Shown: positions 1 through 5,590 of the stretch, in pieces | Position numbering within the stretch: the first letter of the stretch is position 1 | Layout: each line of letters starts with the position of its first letter | Assembly (NCBI GenBank): GCA_027057185.1 | Contig: JALUJE010000013.1 | Location: 1 to 5,590, forward strand | From: Helicobacteraceae bacterium | GTDB lineage: Bacteria; Campylobacterota; Campylobacteria; Campylobacterales; Sulfurimonadaceae | Direction: 5' to 3' | Length of the DNA stretch: 5,590 bases | Translations under genes and position numbers: made by a program | Notes under the pieces: generated by a model | Told to the model about the DNA's origin: nothing | Databases searched by the model: none | What the model saw: the letters and a program-made list of their open reading frames with translations, nothing else

Positions 1-58
1 ACCTAAAGTAGCATCTATTTTAAGAACTCCTGGGGTGGTTTTAGTGGAATGCTAGGCA

Positions 59-76
59 TGTTTCAGGCAGGAAACA
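59..76. other. Short hairpin near left edge
   Basis: A perfect 6-bp inverted repeat (TGTTTC / GAAACA) encloses the loop AGGCAG and is followed on the + strand by GGGGATTTT. It could be a weak terminator for a gene lying to the left of the window. The stem is short and the T-run is displaced by several bases, so chance is quite possible. The stretch 1-110 otherwise has stops in all + frames and no convincing gene. Confidence 0.2.
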
Positions 77-110
77 GGGGATTTTAGAAAATTTAAGACT
101 TCTCATACTG

Positions 111-180
111 TAAAAAAACTTATATAATTTTTTTAAAAATCTATATTAAAAATTTTGATATTAGTATACAATCTTATTTA
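111..180 (+). promoter_or_regulatory. AT-rich promoter region of the S8 peptidase gene
   Basis: Only 6 of these 70 bases are G or C, far below the flanking DNA, which suits an UP-element and promoter. Two -10-like hexamers are visible: TATAAT at 123-128 and TACAAT at 167-172 (within TATACAAT, 165-172). Neither has a good -35 at the usual spacing, though Campylobacterota sigma-70 promoters often lack one. Use of the second would start the transcript near 178-180, exactly where the leader inverted repeat begins. The choice between them is inference. Confidence 0.4.
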
Positions 181-219
181 GTGGCAAGATAGTGTCAATA
201 AGACACTATTAGTCACTAA
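178..219 (+). promoter_or_regulatory. Nested inverted repeat in the peptidase leader
   Basis: The inner arms ATAGTGTC (189-196) and GACACTAT (202-209) are a perfect 8-bp inverted repeat around AATAA. The outer arms TTAGTG (178-183) and CACTAA (214-219) also pair, separated from the inner stem by a 5/4-base internal loop. The right side also contains the odd-centred palindrome ATTAGT-C-ACTAAT (208-220). It lies between the likely promoter and the ribosome binding site, so it may be an operator for a dimeric repressor or a 5' UTR stem affecting mRNA stability or translation. No specific regulator can be named. Confidence 0.45.
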
Positions 220-228
220 TTTAATACT

Positions 229-233
229 AAGGA
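229..233 (+). promoter_or_regulatory. Ribosome binding site of the S8 peptidase gene
   Basis: AAGGA lies 6 bases before the ATG at 240, against 12 bases before the alternative in-frame ATG at 246. This favours 240 as the start. Either start leaves the signal peptide intact. Confidence 0.7.
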
Positions 234-239
234 ATTGGC

Positions 240-3200
240 ATGCTAATGAAGAGATACATGGCAAGAGTTCTAGGAACTAGTGGTTTTGTAATAGCATTGA
301 GTTCTGTTGCAATAGCTCAAAATGCTGTTGTAGCAACCAGTACGTTAAGTACGAATACACCAAATTACGTTCAAGGTGAGGTACTGGTGAAATTTAAAAC
401 ACCGCCGGCTGGCGTGCAGGCACTTTCTGGCGCTACGACGTTTAGCCAGGCAACCCTGGGTGCGGTCAGTACGAAAGATTACAATCTTTTAAATACAACA
501 TTGGTGACCTCAAAAACCAAAAGTACAGAAGAACTTGTTCGTGAATTAAAACAAAATGCTCAAGTTGAAATGGTGGTACCCAACTATAGACGCGTGATGA
601 GTGCTACCAATGACCCCGACTATAATTTATTGTGGGGTATTGAAAATACCGGACAGATGGTTGGTTCGATTCTGGGAACACCTGATGCAGATATGGATGT
701 TAGTGATGCCTGGGCGCTTGAGACGGGTAATTCTTCGGTGATTGTTGCCGTTCTCGATACCGGGGTAGATTATACCCATCCGGATTTAGCCGGAAACATG
801 TGGAACGGACTTCCCAATCATGGTTATGATTTTGCCAGCGATTCCAATGGCAGCAATGATAATGATCCCATGCCCTCACATTGGCATGGAACACATGTTG
901 CCGGAACTATTGGAGCTGTCGGTGATAATGGTGAAGGGATATCTGGAGTGGCACAAAATGTCTCGATTATGGCACTGAAAGTTTTTCGACCTGATAATTA
1001 TGCTTATGACAGTGATATTTTGGAAGCCATGGAGTTTGTACTCCAAAAGATTGATGAGGGTGAAAATATTGTTGCCATCAATGCGAGCTATGGCGGCCCG
1101 GGATACAATCCTATTGTCTTAGACACCATAAACAGGCTTGGAGACAAGGGTGTAGTTTTCTGTGCGGCAGCGGCTAATAGTTCTACCAATATTGACGTTC
1201 GTCCAAGTTATCCGGCGGCATATAATGCTAAAAGCATCATTTCAATAGCTGCGACCGATCAAAATGACATATTGGCAAGTTTTTCAAATTATGGAACGGT
1301 TGGGGTGGATGTAGCTGCTCCGGGAGTTAACGTATACAGTACCTTGCCTAATAATACGTATGGATTTGCCAGTGGTACGTCAATGGCAACGCCGCATGTG
1401 GTAGGGGCGGTAGCATTGTATGCCGCACACTATCCCAATAGTACGGTGGCACAGCGAAAGCGGGCACTAAGGGCATATGTAGATGTTCAGGAGAGTTTAC
1501 AAGGAAAAATAGCCTCAGCAGGAAGAGTGAATATTTTCAAGGCATTGCAGCACGATCCTGATATTTTAGATTCGATAGACGATGCGGTTGTGACATACTA
1601 TGACACCCCCGTGACCATAGATGTTTTGGCTAACGATATGGCACATGATATTGATGCGTTGGCAATCAGTTCGGTAGCCGCACCGTCCCACGGCAGTGTG
1701 GTAATAGATAGTAACGGAACCCTGACCTATACGCCTGGGAGTGGTTTTTCCGGAAATGACAGTTTCAGTTATATTGCGACTGATGGAGTGGCAACGGCGA
1801 GTGCTATGGTTTCGGTGTTTGTTAAGGAAGAAGCCATTCATATTCCCGACCCGGTCTTAGCAGAGTGTATACGTAAAGGATTGGGTGTTGATGATGTATC
1901 GGATATTACACAAGATATAGCTCCGTCATTAACATACCTAGGTTGTAGAGGGTTTTCTGATTTAAGTGGTATTGAAAACTTTACGAATATTGAAACCATA
2001 GATATATCGCTAAGTTCCATTAGTTCGCTCTCACCCTTAAGCAGTCTGACAAAACTCACCACGGCAAAATTCTCGTTAGATCAACTTTCTGATATTTCTG
2101 CATTGGAAAACTTGACCGATCTTCAGAGTTTGAGCATATCCGGGGGTGTGTTTACGAATCTGGCTCCGTTAGCTAATTTAACCAATCTTACGTACCTTAG
2201 TATTCGGGGAACCAAACTTCAAAATATTTCTGCTTTGGCTTCTTTAGTGAACATTAGGCATCTGGATCTGTCTAAAAATGCTATTGATGATATTTCGGCA
2301 CTGAGTATGTTGCCCAATCTTTGGAGCTTGTCGTTGTCGTCCAATAATATTTCAGATATCTCAGCACTTGGCGGCTTGAGCGATGTTTGGAGCGTCAGTT
2401 TGGTTGACAACAATATTGTCGATGTCTCTGCACTTGCCAATATCTCTGTTCGAAACGGTCTGCTTTTACGGGGAAATAAAATCTGTGATGCTACTCCATT
2501 AGCACATTTTGGTACACGTCTTAAAGGGGTCAACCAACAAGATACAGCGGCATGCTATAGTATTGTTTCTTACTATGAAGATGCCCAAGACGGTACGACA
2601 ACAGGCTGGAGTGTGTACGACAATGACCCCTCCGGTGCCGAAGTGCGCAATGTCTTTGATCGAGATAAGGAGAGTCATGTTATAGAATTGTATTCAAAAG
2701 CAAATCCATTAACTCAAAACGGTTTTATTCTTGGAGCGTACAGCGGTACCAATGCCTGGAATAATACAACAGAGAGAATTATTGAATGGAGTATGAGGTT
2801 TACACAAAATTACACGATATATATTAGTGTTCAGACAACGCAAGGACAACGACTCCTTTACTATAATGCAGCAAATTCCGACTTGGGATCTCGTGGTAAT
2901 GAAAGATATATTCACCATGGGTTGGGATCTGTATCAAAAAATGGTACTTGGCAAACATTTAGTAGGGATTTAGATGCCGATTTAGCAGAGTTTGAACCTA
3001 ACAATGCCATTATCTCCGTCAATGCTTTTTTGATTCGTGGTGCTGGAAAAGTCGACAATATCAGACTGAAGAGAAAACATTTAGCTGTGTATGAAGATGC
3101 TGATGATTATGCAACAAATGCATTGCAGTACAATACTAATGGCTGGCGTGTGTATGATAATGATCCTTCTGGTGCTACGGTGACTAATGCGTATGACAGT

Positions 3201-3608
3201 GAAATGTACAGAGCCATTACATTTAATGGTCAAGGAACTCGAAATGGCTATATCCTCGGGAATCAAAATGCTGCTAATGCCAATGCATGGAACAACATGA
3301 CAGACCGTACCATACATTGGAGTATGAATTTTCATGAGGCTTATACGATTTATGTTAGTATGCAAACAGCAAAAGGACATCGCTACTTGTACTACAGTGC
3401 GACCAATTCCGATTTGGGGCTCCATAGTAATGGAACGTACATTCATCACGGTTTGGGATCGACATCACGAGACGGTACTTGGCAGACGTTCAGTAGAGAC
3501 TTGGATGCTGATTTAGCAGAGTTTGAACCGGATAATACCATTGTGTCCGTCAATGCTTTTTTAATCCGCGGTTCGGGTAAAATTAAAAAAATTTGGATGA
3601 CAGAATAG
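240..3608 (+). CDS. Secreted S8 (subtilisin-like) serine peptidase with Ig-like domain, leucine-rich repeats and duplicated C-terminal modules
   Basis: This is a predicted exported endopeptidase of family S8. Residues 1-26 form a Sec signal peptide (K4, R5, a hydrophobic core, cleavage after A-I-A at 24-26). Residues 43-118 resemble the fervidolysin-type propeptide (GEVLVKFK, ending PNYRR). The catalytic domain, about 124-437, carries D173 (VLDTGVD), H216 (HGTHVAGT), N313 as oxyanion Asn and S381 (GTSMATPH), so it should be active. N313 is preceded by Ala (AAAAN), where AAGN is usual. Residues 446-530 look like a cadherin/Ig-like Big_9 domain (DVLAND, LTYTP, GNDSFSY). An N-cap (535-572) leads into eight 22-residue leucine-rich repeats (573-748). 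Two homologous beta-rich modules follow (779-946 and 951-1122). No C-terminal anchor or known sorting signal is visible, so the protein is probably released or bound through the modules. The trailing domains suggest binding to surfaces, glycans or proteins, but the substrate is unknown. It is transcribed alone, converging on the minus-strand operon. Confidence 0.93.
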   Translation: MLMKRYMARVLGTSGFVIALSSVAIAQNAVVATSTLSTNTPNYVQGEVLVKFKTPPAGVQALSGATTFSQATLGAVSTKDYNLLNTTLVTSKTKSTEELVRELKQNAQVEMVVPNYRRVMSATNDPDYNLLWGIENTGQMVGSILGTPDADMDVSDAWALETGNSSVIVAVLDTGVDYTHPDLAGNMWNGLPNHGYDFASDSNGSNDNDPMPSHWHGTHVAGTIGAVGDNGEGISGVAQNVSIMALKVFRPDNYAYDSDILEAMEFVLQKIDEGENIVAINASYGGPGYNPIVLDTINRLGDKGVVFCAAAANSSTNIDVRPSYPAAYNAKSIISIAATDQNDILASFSNYGTVGVDVAAPGVNVYSTLPNNTYGFASGTSMATPHVVGAVALYAAHYPNSTVAQRKRALRAYVDVQESLQGKIASAGRVNIFKALQHDPDILDSIDDAVVTYYDTPVTIDVLANDMAHDIDALAISSVAAPSHGSVVIDSNGTLTYTPGSGFSGNDSFSYIATDGVATASAMVSVFVKEEAIHIPDPVLAECIRKGLGVDDVSDITQDIAPSLTYLGCRGFSDLSGIENFTNIETIDISLSSISSLSPLSSLTKLTTAKFSLDQLSDISALENLTDLQSLSISGGVFTNLAPLANLTNLTYLSIRGTKLQNISALASLVNIRHLDLSKNAIDDISALSMLPNLWSLSLSSNNISDISALGGLSDVWSVSLVDNNIVDVSALANISVRNGLLLRGNKICDATPLAHFGTRLKGVNQQDTAACYSIVSYYEDAQDGTTTGWSVYDNDPSGAEVRNVFDRDKESHVIELYSKANPLTQNGFILGAYSGTNAWNNTTERIIEWSMRFTQNYTIYISVQTTQGQRLLYYNAANSDLGSRGNERYIHHGLGSVSKNGTWQTFSRDLDADLAEFEPNNAIISVNAFLIRGAGKVDNIRLKRKHLAVYEDADDYATNALQYNTNGWRVYDNDPSGATVTNAYDSEMYRAITFNGQGTRNGYILGNQNAANANAWNNMTDRTIHWSMNFHEAYTIYVSMQTAKGHRYLYYSATNSDLGLHSNGTYIHHGLGSTSRDGTWQTFSRDLDADLAEFEPDNTIVSVNAFLIRGSGKIKKIWMTE
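1956..2483 (+). repeat. Eight tandem 22-residue leucine-rich repeats (internalin/SDS22-like)
   Basis: Residues 573-748 of the peptidase divide without gaps into eight 22-residue units with the pattern xDISAL-x-x-L-x-x-L-x-x-L-x-L-x-x-N-x-I. Clear units begin SDISALENL, QNISALASL, DDISALSML and SDISALGGL. The 22-residue period and the N-x-I turn match internalin/SDS22-type repeats, which form a curved protein-binding surface. A capping segment precedes the array (IPDPVLAECIRKGLG, from 535) and a short Cys-containing segment follows it (CDATPL..., 749-776). At DNA level the units are diverged, so this is an old expansion. Confidence 0.85.
2574..3605 (+). repeat. Tandem duplication of a ~170-residue C-terminal module
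   Basis: Residues 779-946 and 951-1122 of the peptidase are two copies of one module. Shared landmarks in order are YEDA at the start, GW-x-VYDNDPSGA, NG-x-ILG, AWNN-x-T, WSM-x-F, YTIY, LYY, NSDLG, YIHHGLGS, GTWQTFSRDLDADLAEFEP, SVNAFLIRG and GK near the end. Conservation is strongest at the C-terminal end: 32 of 36 residues match between 902-937 and 1079-1114, while the N-terminal parts differ in sequence and by a 5-residue length change. Alternating aromatic and hydrophobic residues suggest a beta-sandwich resembling carbohydrate-binding modules. I recall similar modules in secreted proteins of marine bacteria but cannot name a family. Confidence 0.85.
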
Positions 3609-3630
3609 TCCAAAGATTTCACTATTATTA

Positions 3631-3658
3631 TGCCGGTAAAGAGCGATCTTTATCGGCA
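3631..3658. terminator. Hairpin between convergent genes, probable shared terminator
   Basis: TGCCGGTAAAGA (3631-3642) pairs with TCTTTATCGGCA (3647-3658) as a 12-bp stem containing one G-T wobble. The loop on the + strand is GCGA, a GNRA tetraloop. It begins 22 bases after the peptidase stop and 1 base after the stop of the 99-residue minus-strand gene, so it can serve both transcripts. Neither strand has a good U-tract directly after the stem, so it may act more as a 3'-end stabiliser than as a classical intrinsic terminator. Confidence 0.6.
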
Positions 3659-3659
3659 G

Positions 3660-3959
3660 CTATCTGGCAGCTTTTCGCTTCTCTTCGACAAAACTTTTTT
3701 TAATACTCATCATTTCATATAGACTAACTTCGGGTTCAGCAGCACGAATTAGTGCGTCGGTAACCTCGTATTTACCTCGTAGTTTATCCAGCGCTTTATA
3801 GCCTTTGTCACTGATTTCATTCATGGCAATGCTAATGGATCCTGTCCACAATAAGGCAATGGCGATCCAGACAATTTTTTTTGCACCGGCATAAACACCA
3901 ATGAAATGAAATACTATGCTAATAACGATACCAATGATGATCAGGGTAGTGAGTGTCAT
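3660..3959 (-). CDS. Small membrane protein, two predicted helices, function unknown
   Basis: I do not recognise this 99-residue protein. Residues 3-23 and about 29-47 are strongly hydrophobic and separated by a short GAKK turn, giving a helical hairpin in the inner membrane. Residues 48-99 form a charged Lys/Glu-rich tail with likely helices (K55-K61, then about 75-99, ending EEKRKAAR). Positive residues lie in both the turn and the tail, so topology is ambiguous. There are no Cys residues and no heme motif. Its ATG overlaps the stop of the 53-residue gene as ATGA, indicating translational coupling; GGAG lies 13 bases upstream, a weak site by itself. It is last in the operon that begins with the siroheme decarboxylase, directly before the hairpin. 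A role in nitrite reductase or heme d1 assembly is context-based inference. Confidence 0.75.
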   Translation of the reverse strand: MTLTTLIIIGIVISIVFHFIGVYAGAKKIVWIAIALLWTGSISIAMNEISDKGYKALDKLRGKYEVTDALIRAAEPEVSLYEMMSIKKSFVEEKRKAAR

Positions 3960-4117
3960 GGGTTTAGTGGTTCTCCGTGTGGTTGTATGGTGATTTGGGT
4001 TTCTTCAAACATTTTGTCGCCAAAAGTTTTGACGCCCCAGGTACCGAGTATCATGAGAAATATCACAAAAAAGAGAAACACCAGTGCCATGCCGTAACGC
4101 TTTAGTCTTGTAACCAT
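3956..4117 (-). CDS. 53-residue single-pass membrane protein
   Basis: A short reading frame with translation starting MVTRLKRYGMALVFLF and ending HGEPLNP. The basic N-terminus (R4, K6, R7) followed by a hydrophobic stretch at about 9-26 predicts a signal anchor, N-terminus in the cytoplasm and about 27 residues in the periplasm. It has no Cys and no known motif. Three things support it as a real gene: a strong AAGGAGAG ribosome binding site a few bases before the ATG, the ATGA overlap with the 99-residue gene downstream, and its fit in the gap between two same-strand genes. Its size recalls small subunits or assembly factors of membrane complexes (CcoS or CcoQ-like in size only). I cannot assign it to a family. 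Confidence 0.72.
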   Translation of the reverse strand: MVTRLKRYGMALVFLFFVIFLMILGTWGVKTFGDKMFEETQITIQPHGEPLNP

Positions 4118-4120
4118 GAT

Positions 4121-4128
4121 CTCTCCTT
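4121..4128 (-). promoter_or_regulatory. Strong ribosome binding site of the 53-residue gene
   Basis: Read on the minus strand, AAGGAGAG sits 3 bases before the ATG at 4117, with the AGGAG core 5 bases away. It is the best Shine-Dalgarno match in the minus-strand operon and is the main reason to accept this very short gene and its start. Confidence 0.65.
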
Positions 4129-4173
4129 ATCCTGTACTAAGAGGGTAGTTAAGAGCTAACCGTTTAGTGGCGT

Positions 4174-4569
4174 TCATTGCTTTGCCTGTGTGGGATCCAT
4201 GGGTGTATAATCAATGCAGCGTGATGTATGAAACTTTCGCGTATGATTTTTGGAAAAAAAGTAGTCACCCTCTAGTTCCCATTCCAGTTTTTTTGAGATA
4301 AGAACGGAACGGGAAATAGTACGGTGCATTTTGTTTTCACAAATGACCGTACCCCCCTCGTTAAAGACCTCCTTAACGCCGGACATGCGTTTTGTTGTGA
4401 TGTAGTAGTGAATTAAAATCATAGCGGTAATGATACCGCCGACACCAAGCATACCCCGTTTAAAGGCGACACGAGGAACAAAATCTCGCGTCGTGACAAA
4501 AGCAGTGACCGCCAGAACGAATAGCCCAATGACGATATAGGCAATTTCCAATTCAAAAAAAAGTGTCAT
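4174..4569 (-). CDS. 131-residue membrane protein with two helices and a C-terminal soluble domain, function unknown
   Basis: Unrecognised protein. Hydrophobic segments at about 9-26 and 39-58 flank a basic loop (R28, R33, K37, R38). By the positive-inside rule this puts the loop in the cytoplasm and both termini in the periplasm. Residues 59-131 would then be a small periplasmic domain with two Cys (C77, C118) that could form a disulfide. The H109, H114 and C118 cluster could bind metal, but this is speculation. The start is supported by AAGGGA 5 bases before the ATG. It begins 12 bases after the decarboxylase stop, so the two are surely co-transcribed; 56 bases separate it from the next gene. 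An accessory role in cytochrome cd1 nitrite reductase or heme d1 handling is possible from context only. Confidence 0.82.
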   Translation of the reverse strand: MTLFFELEIAYIVIGLFVLAVTAFVTTRDFVPRVAFKRGMLGVGGIITAMILIHYYITTKRMSGVKEVFNEGGTVICENKMHRTISRSVLISKKLEWELEGDYFFSKNHTRKFHTSRCIDYTPMDPTQAKQ

Positions 4570-4581
4570 TATTTTCCCTTG

Positions 4582-5583
4582 TTATAGTGCAATATGTTGT
4601 GCTTCCCACGTATGAAACGCCGGTGTAAAATACTCAATACGCACTTTTTTAAATTCACGTGAGGAGTAGAGCGGCATAAACGATTTTGAATCAATCTCAC
4701 CATGCATCTCTTCAATAATACGATTGGTCTCTTCAGTGGTTTTTCCATGAACCATCGTAAAAAGATTGTAGGGCCAATTGTCATATTTTGGACGAAGATA
4801 GCAGTGGCTGACCGCGCTAAAAGCTGCTGCTTTTTCTCCCATACGTTCTCCGTCATCTTCATTAATATCCCAAACTACCATGGCATTCGCATTAAAACCT
4901 GCCTTGCGATGGTTCAAAATGGAGGCGAAACGGCGCATGATACCCGCTTCTTGTAATTCTATCAAAATATTAAACAATGTATCATACTCAATATCAAGTT
5001 CGTCAATGATTGGTTTAAATGGTTCACTTACAAAATCAATGTCGTACTGTGTTTTTTGAATAATGTTATGGTGCAGGGGCGTGAGTGTTATATCGCGGTG
5101 GTGTACCTTTTTTACAGCTTCTTTTTTGGTATCGGTTCCGCTCGTATTGAGTTTCACGGCAATTTTGAATAATTTGAGTGTTGGTAGCATAATATACTCA
5201 GCAGCATGGGTTAATGTAGCTAAAATATTTAAAGTCTTCTCCAGCCCTAATTGAGAATCCGGTGCGACAGCCAGTGTGAACCAGATATTGAAATCATGAT
5301 TGCGTTCGTAGTTATGAGAAATACCCGGGTGTGCGTTAAGAATGGTGACGGCGTGGTCAATATCTTGTGGCGCAATTTTAAAAGCTACCAGAGAAGATTG
5401 ATAGCCCAGACGTTTGGTATCAAAAATAGCAGAGGTTTGACGGATAATCTGATTGGTTTTTTCTTCTTGTAAAATCGCAAGTACTTCAGCTTCAGATATG
5501 CCCAATTCCTTTGCAATAGTCTGAAACGGTCTGGGGACTAAGGGAAATTTTTTTTGAATTCTTGATAAGATCTCTTGCTTCAT
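4582..5583 (-). CDS. nirDL: Siroheme decarboxylase, fused NirD/NirL type (AhbA/AhbB-like, Lrp/AsnC fold)
   Basis: Two Lrp/AsnC-like halves are fused in 333 residues. The N-terminal half (1-145) has a winged-helix (FPLVPRPFQTIAKELGISE, 13-31) and an AsnC-like ferredoxin fold with ISHNYERNHDFNIWFT (88-103). The C-terminal half (about 165-333) repeats the plan with MRRFASILNHRKAGFNANAM (216-235), VSHCYLRPKYDNWPYNLFT (258-276) and LYSSREFKK. These signatures mark siroheme decarboxylases rather than true regulators, although such genes are often annotated as AsnC-family regulators. The family decarboxylates siroheme to 12,18-didecarboxysiroheme, for heme d1 (NirDLGH) or for siroheme-dependent heme b (AhbAB). 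The fused form, and lineages with ordinary protoporphyrin heme synthesis, favour heme d1 for cytochrome cd1 nitrite reductase NirS. It acts in the cytoplasm. It heads the visible operon. Only 7 bases lie upstream of the ATG and the frame is still open, so the true start could be outside the window. Confidence 0.88.
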   Translation of the reverse strand: MKQEILSRIQKKFPLVPRPFQTIAKELGISEAEVLAILQEEKTNQIIRQTSAIFDTKRLGYQSSLVAFKIAPQDIDHAVTILNAHPGISHNYERNHDFNIWFTLAVAPDSQLGLEKTLNILATLTHAAEYIMLPTLKLFKIAVKLNTSGTDTKKEAVKKVHHRDITLTPLHHNIIQKTQYDIDFVSEPFKPIIDELDIEYDTLFNILIELQEAGIMRRFASILNHRKAGFNANAMVVWDINEDDGERMGEKAAAFSAVSHCYLRPKYDNWPYNLFTMVHGKTTEETNRIIEEMHGEIDSKSFMPLYSSREFKKVRIEYFTPAFHTWEAQHIAL

Positions 5584-5590
5584 GATGTGC

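Noticed and set aside
1566..2533. Antisense open frames opposite the Ig-like and leucine-rich repeat regions
   Set aside because: They overlap an intact, domain-rich gene on the other strand and show no recognisable protein features. They are shadows of the peptidase gene.
2709..3449. Antisense open frames at 2709-2918 and 3081-3449 that resemble each other
   Set aside because: They lie opposite the two copies of the C-terminal module in the same relative frame. Their similarity only mirrors the sense-strand duplication, and they have no independent coding signs.
3906..4097. 63-residue + strand frame across the small membrane protein genes
   Set aside because: It runs opposite the 53- and 99-residue minus-strand genes, which have a ribosome binding site, coupling and helix patterns. 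The + frame has none of these.
4118..4173. Possible attenuator hairpin in the 56-base gap before the 53-residue gene
   Set aside because: The pairing of GGTAGTTA with CTAACC needs a bulge and leaves only short helices, so there is no convincing stable stem.
4569..5472. Open frames at 4569-4862 (-), 4702-4956 (+), 5063-5254 (+) and 5251-5472 (+)
   Set aside because: All lie inside the well-supported siroheme decarboxylase gene in other frames and have no recognisable family features.
4582..5583. Annotation of this gene as an Lrp/AsnC transcriptional regulator
   Set aside because: The duplicated fold and the VSHCYLRP...NWPYNLFT and ISHNYERN signatures are those of siroheme decarboxylases; the winged helix is inherited from the fold and does not show DNA binding.

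Overview
The window looks like a chromosomal segment from a moderately low-GC Gram-negative bacterium. It carries a Sec-secreted multidomain protease and one end of what is probably a denitrification (heme d1) gene cluster. The combination of a fused NirD/NirL siroheme decarboxylase, tiny single- and double-pass membrane proteins and a very AT-rich promoter fits a sulfur-oxidising Campylobacterota (Sulfurimonas/Sulfurovum-like). That assignment is inference; no rRNA or other lineage marker is present.

Layout. Positions 1-239 hold no complete gene. There is a short hairpin near the left edge, a block with only 6 G/C in 70 bases (111-180) that probably contains the promoter, and a nested inverted repeat just upstream of a good ribosome binding site. 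Positions 240-3608 (+) encode a 1122-residue S8 (subtilisin-like) serine peptidase. Its order is signal peptide, propeptide, catalytic domain with an intact Asp/His/Ser triad, a cadherin/Ig-like repeat, eight exact 22-residue leucine-rich repeats, and two tandem copies of a roughly 170-residue beta-rich module. Positions 3609-3659 contain a 12-bp-stem hairpin placed between convergent genes.

Positions 3660-5583 (-) form a tight four-gene operon read right to left. The order is siroheme decarboxylase (NirDL type), a 131-residue two-helix membrane protein, a 53-residue single-helix membrane protein, and a 99-residue two-helix membrane protein. The last two overlap by ATGA. The enzyme makes the first committed heme d1 intermediate from siroheme, so the three membrane proteins are candidates for accessory roles in cytochrome cd1 nitrite reductase maturation or periplasmic electron transfer. 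That role rests only on gene context. The peptidase and the nir-type operon converge and probably work independently.

The most interesting material is the peptidase architecture with its duplicated C-terminal module, and the set of three small unrecognised membrane proteins coupled to the decarboxylase. No mobile element, CRISPR array, tRNA or rRNA was seen.
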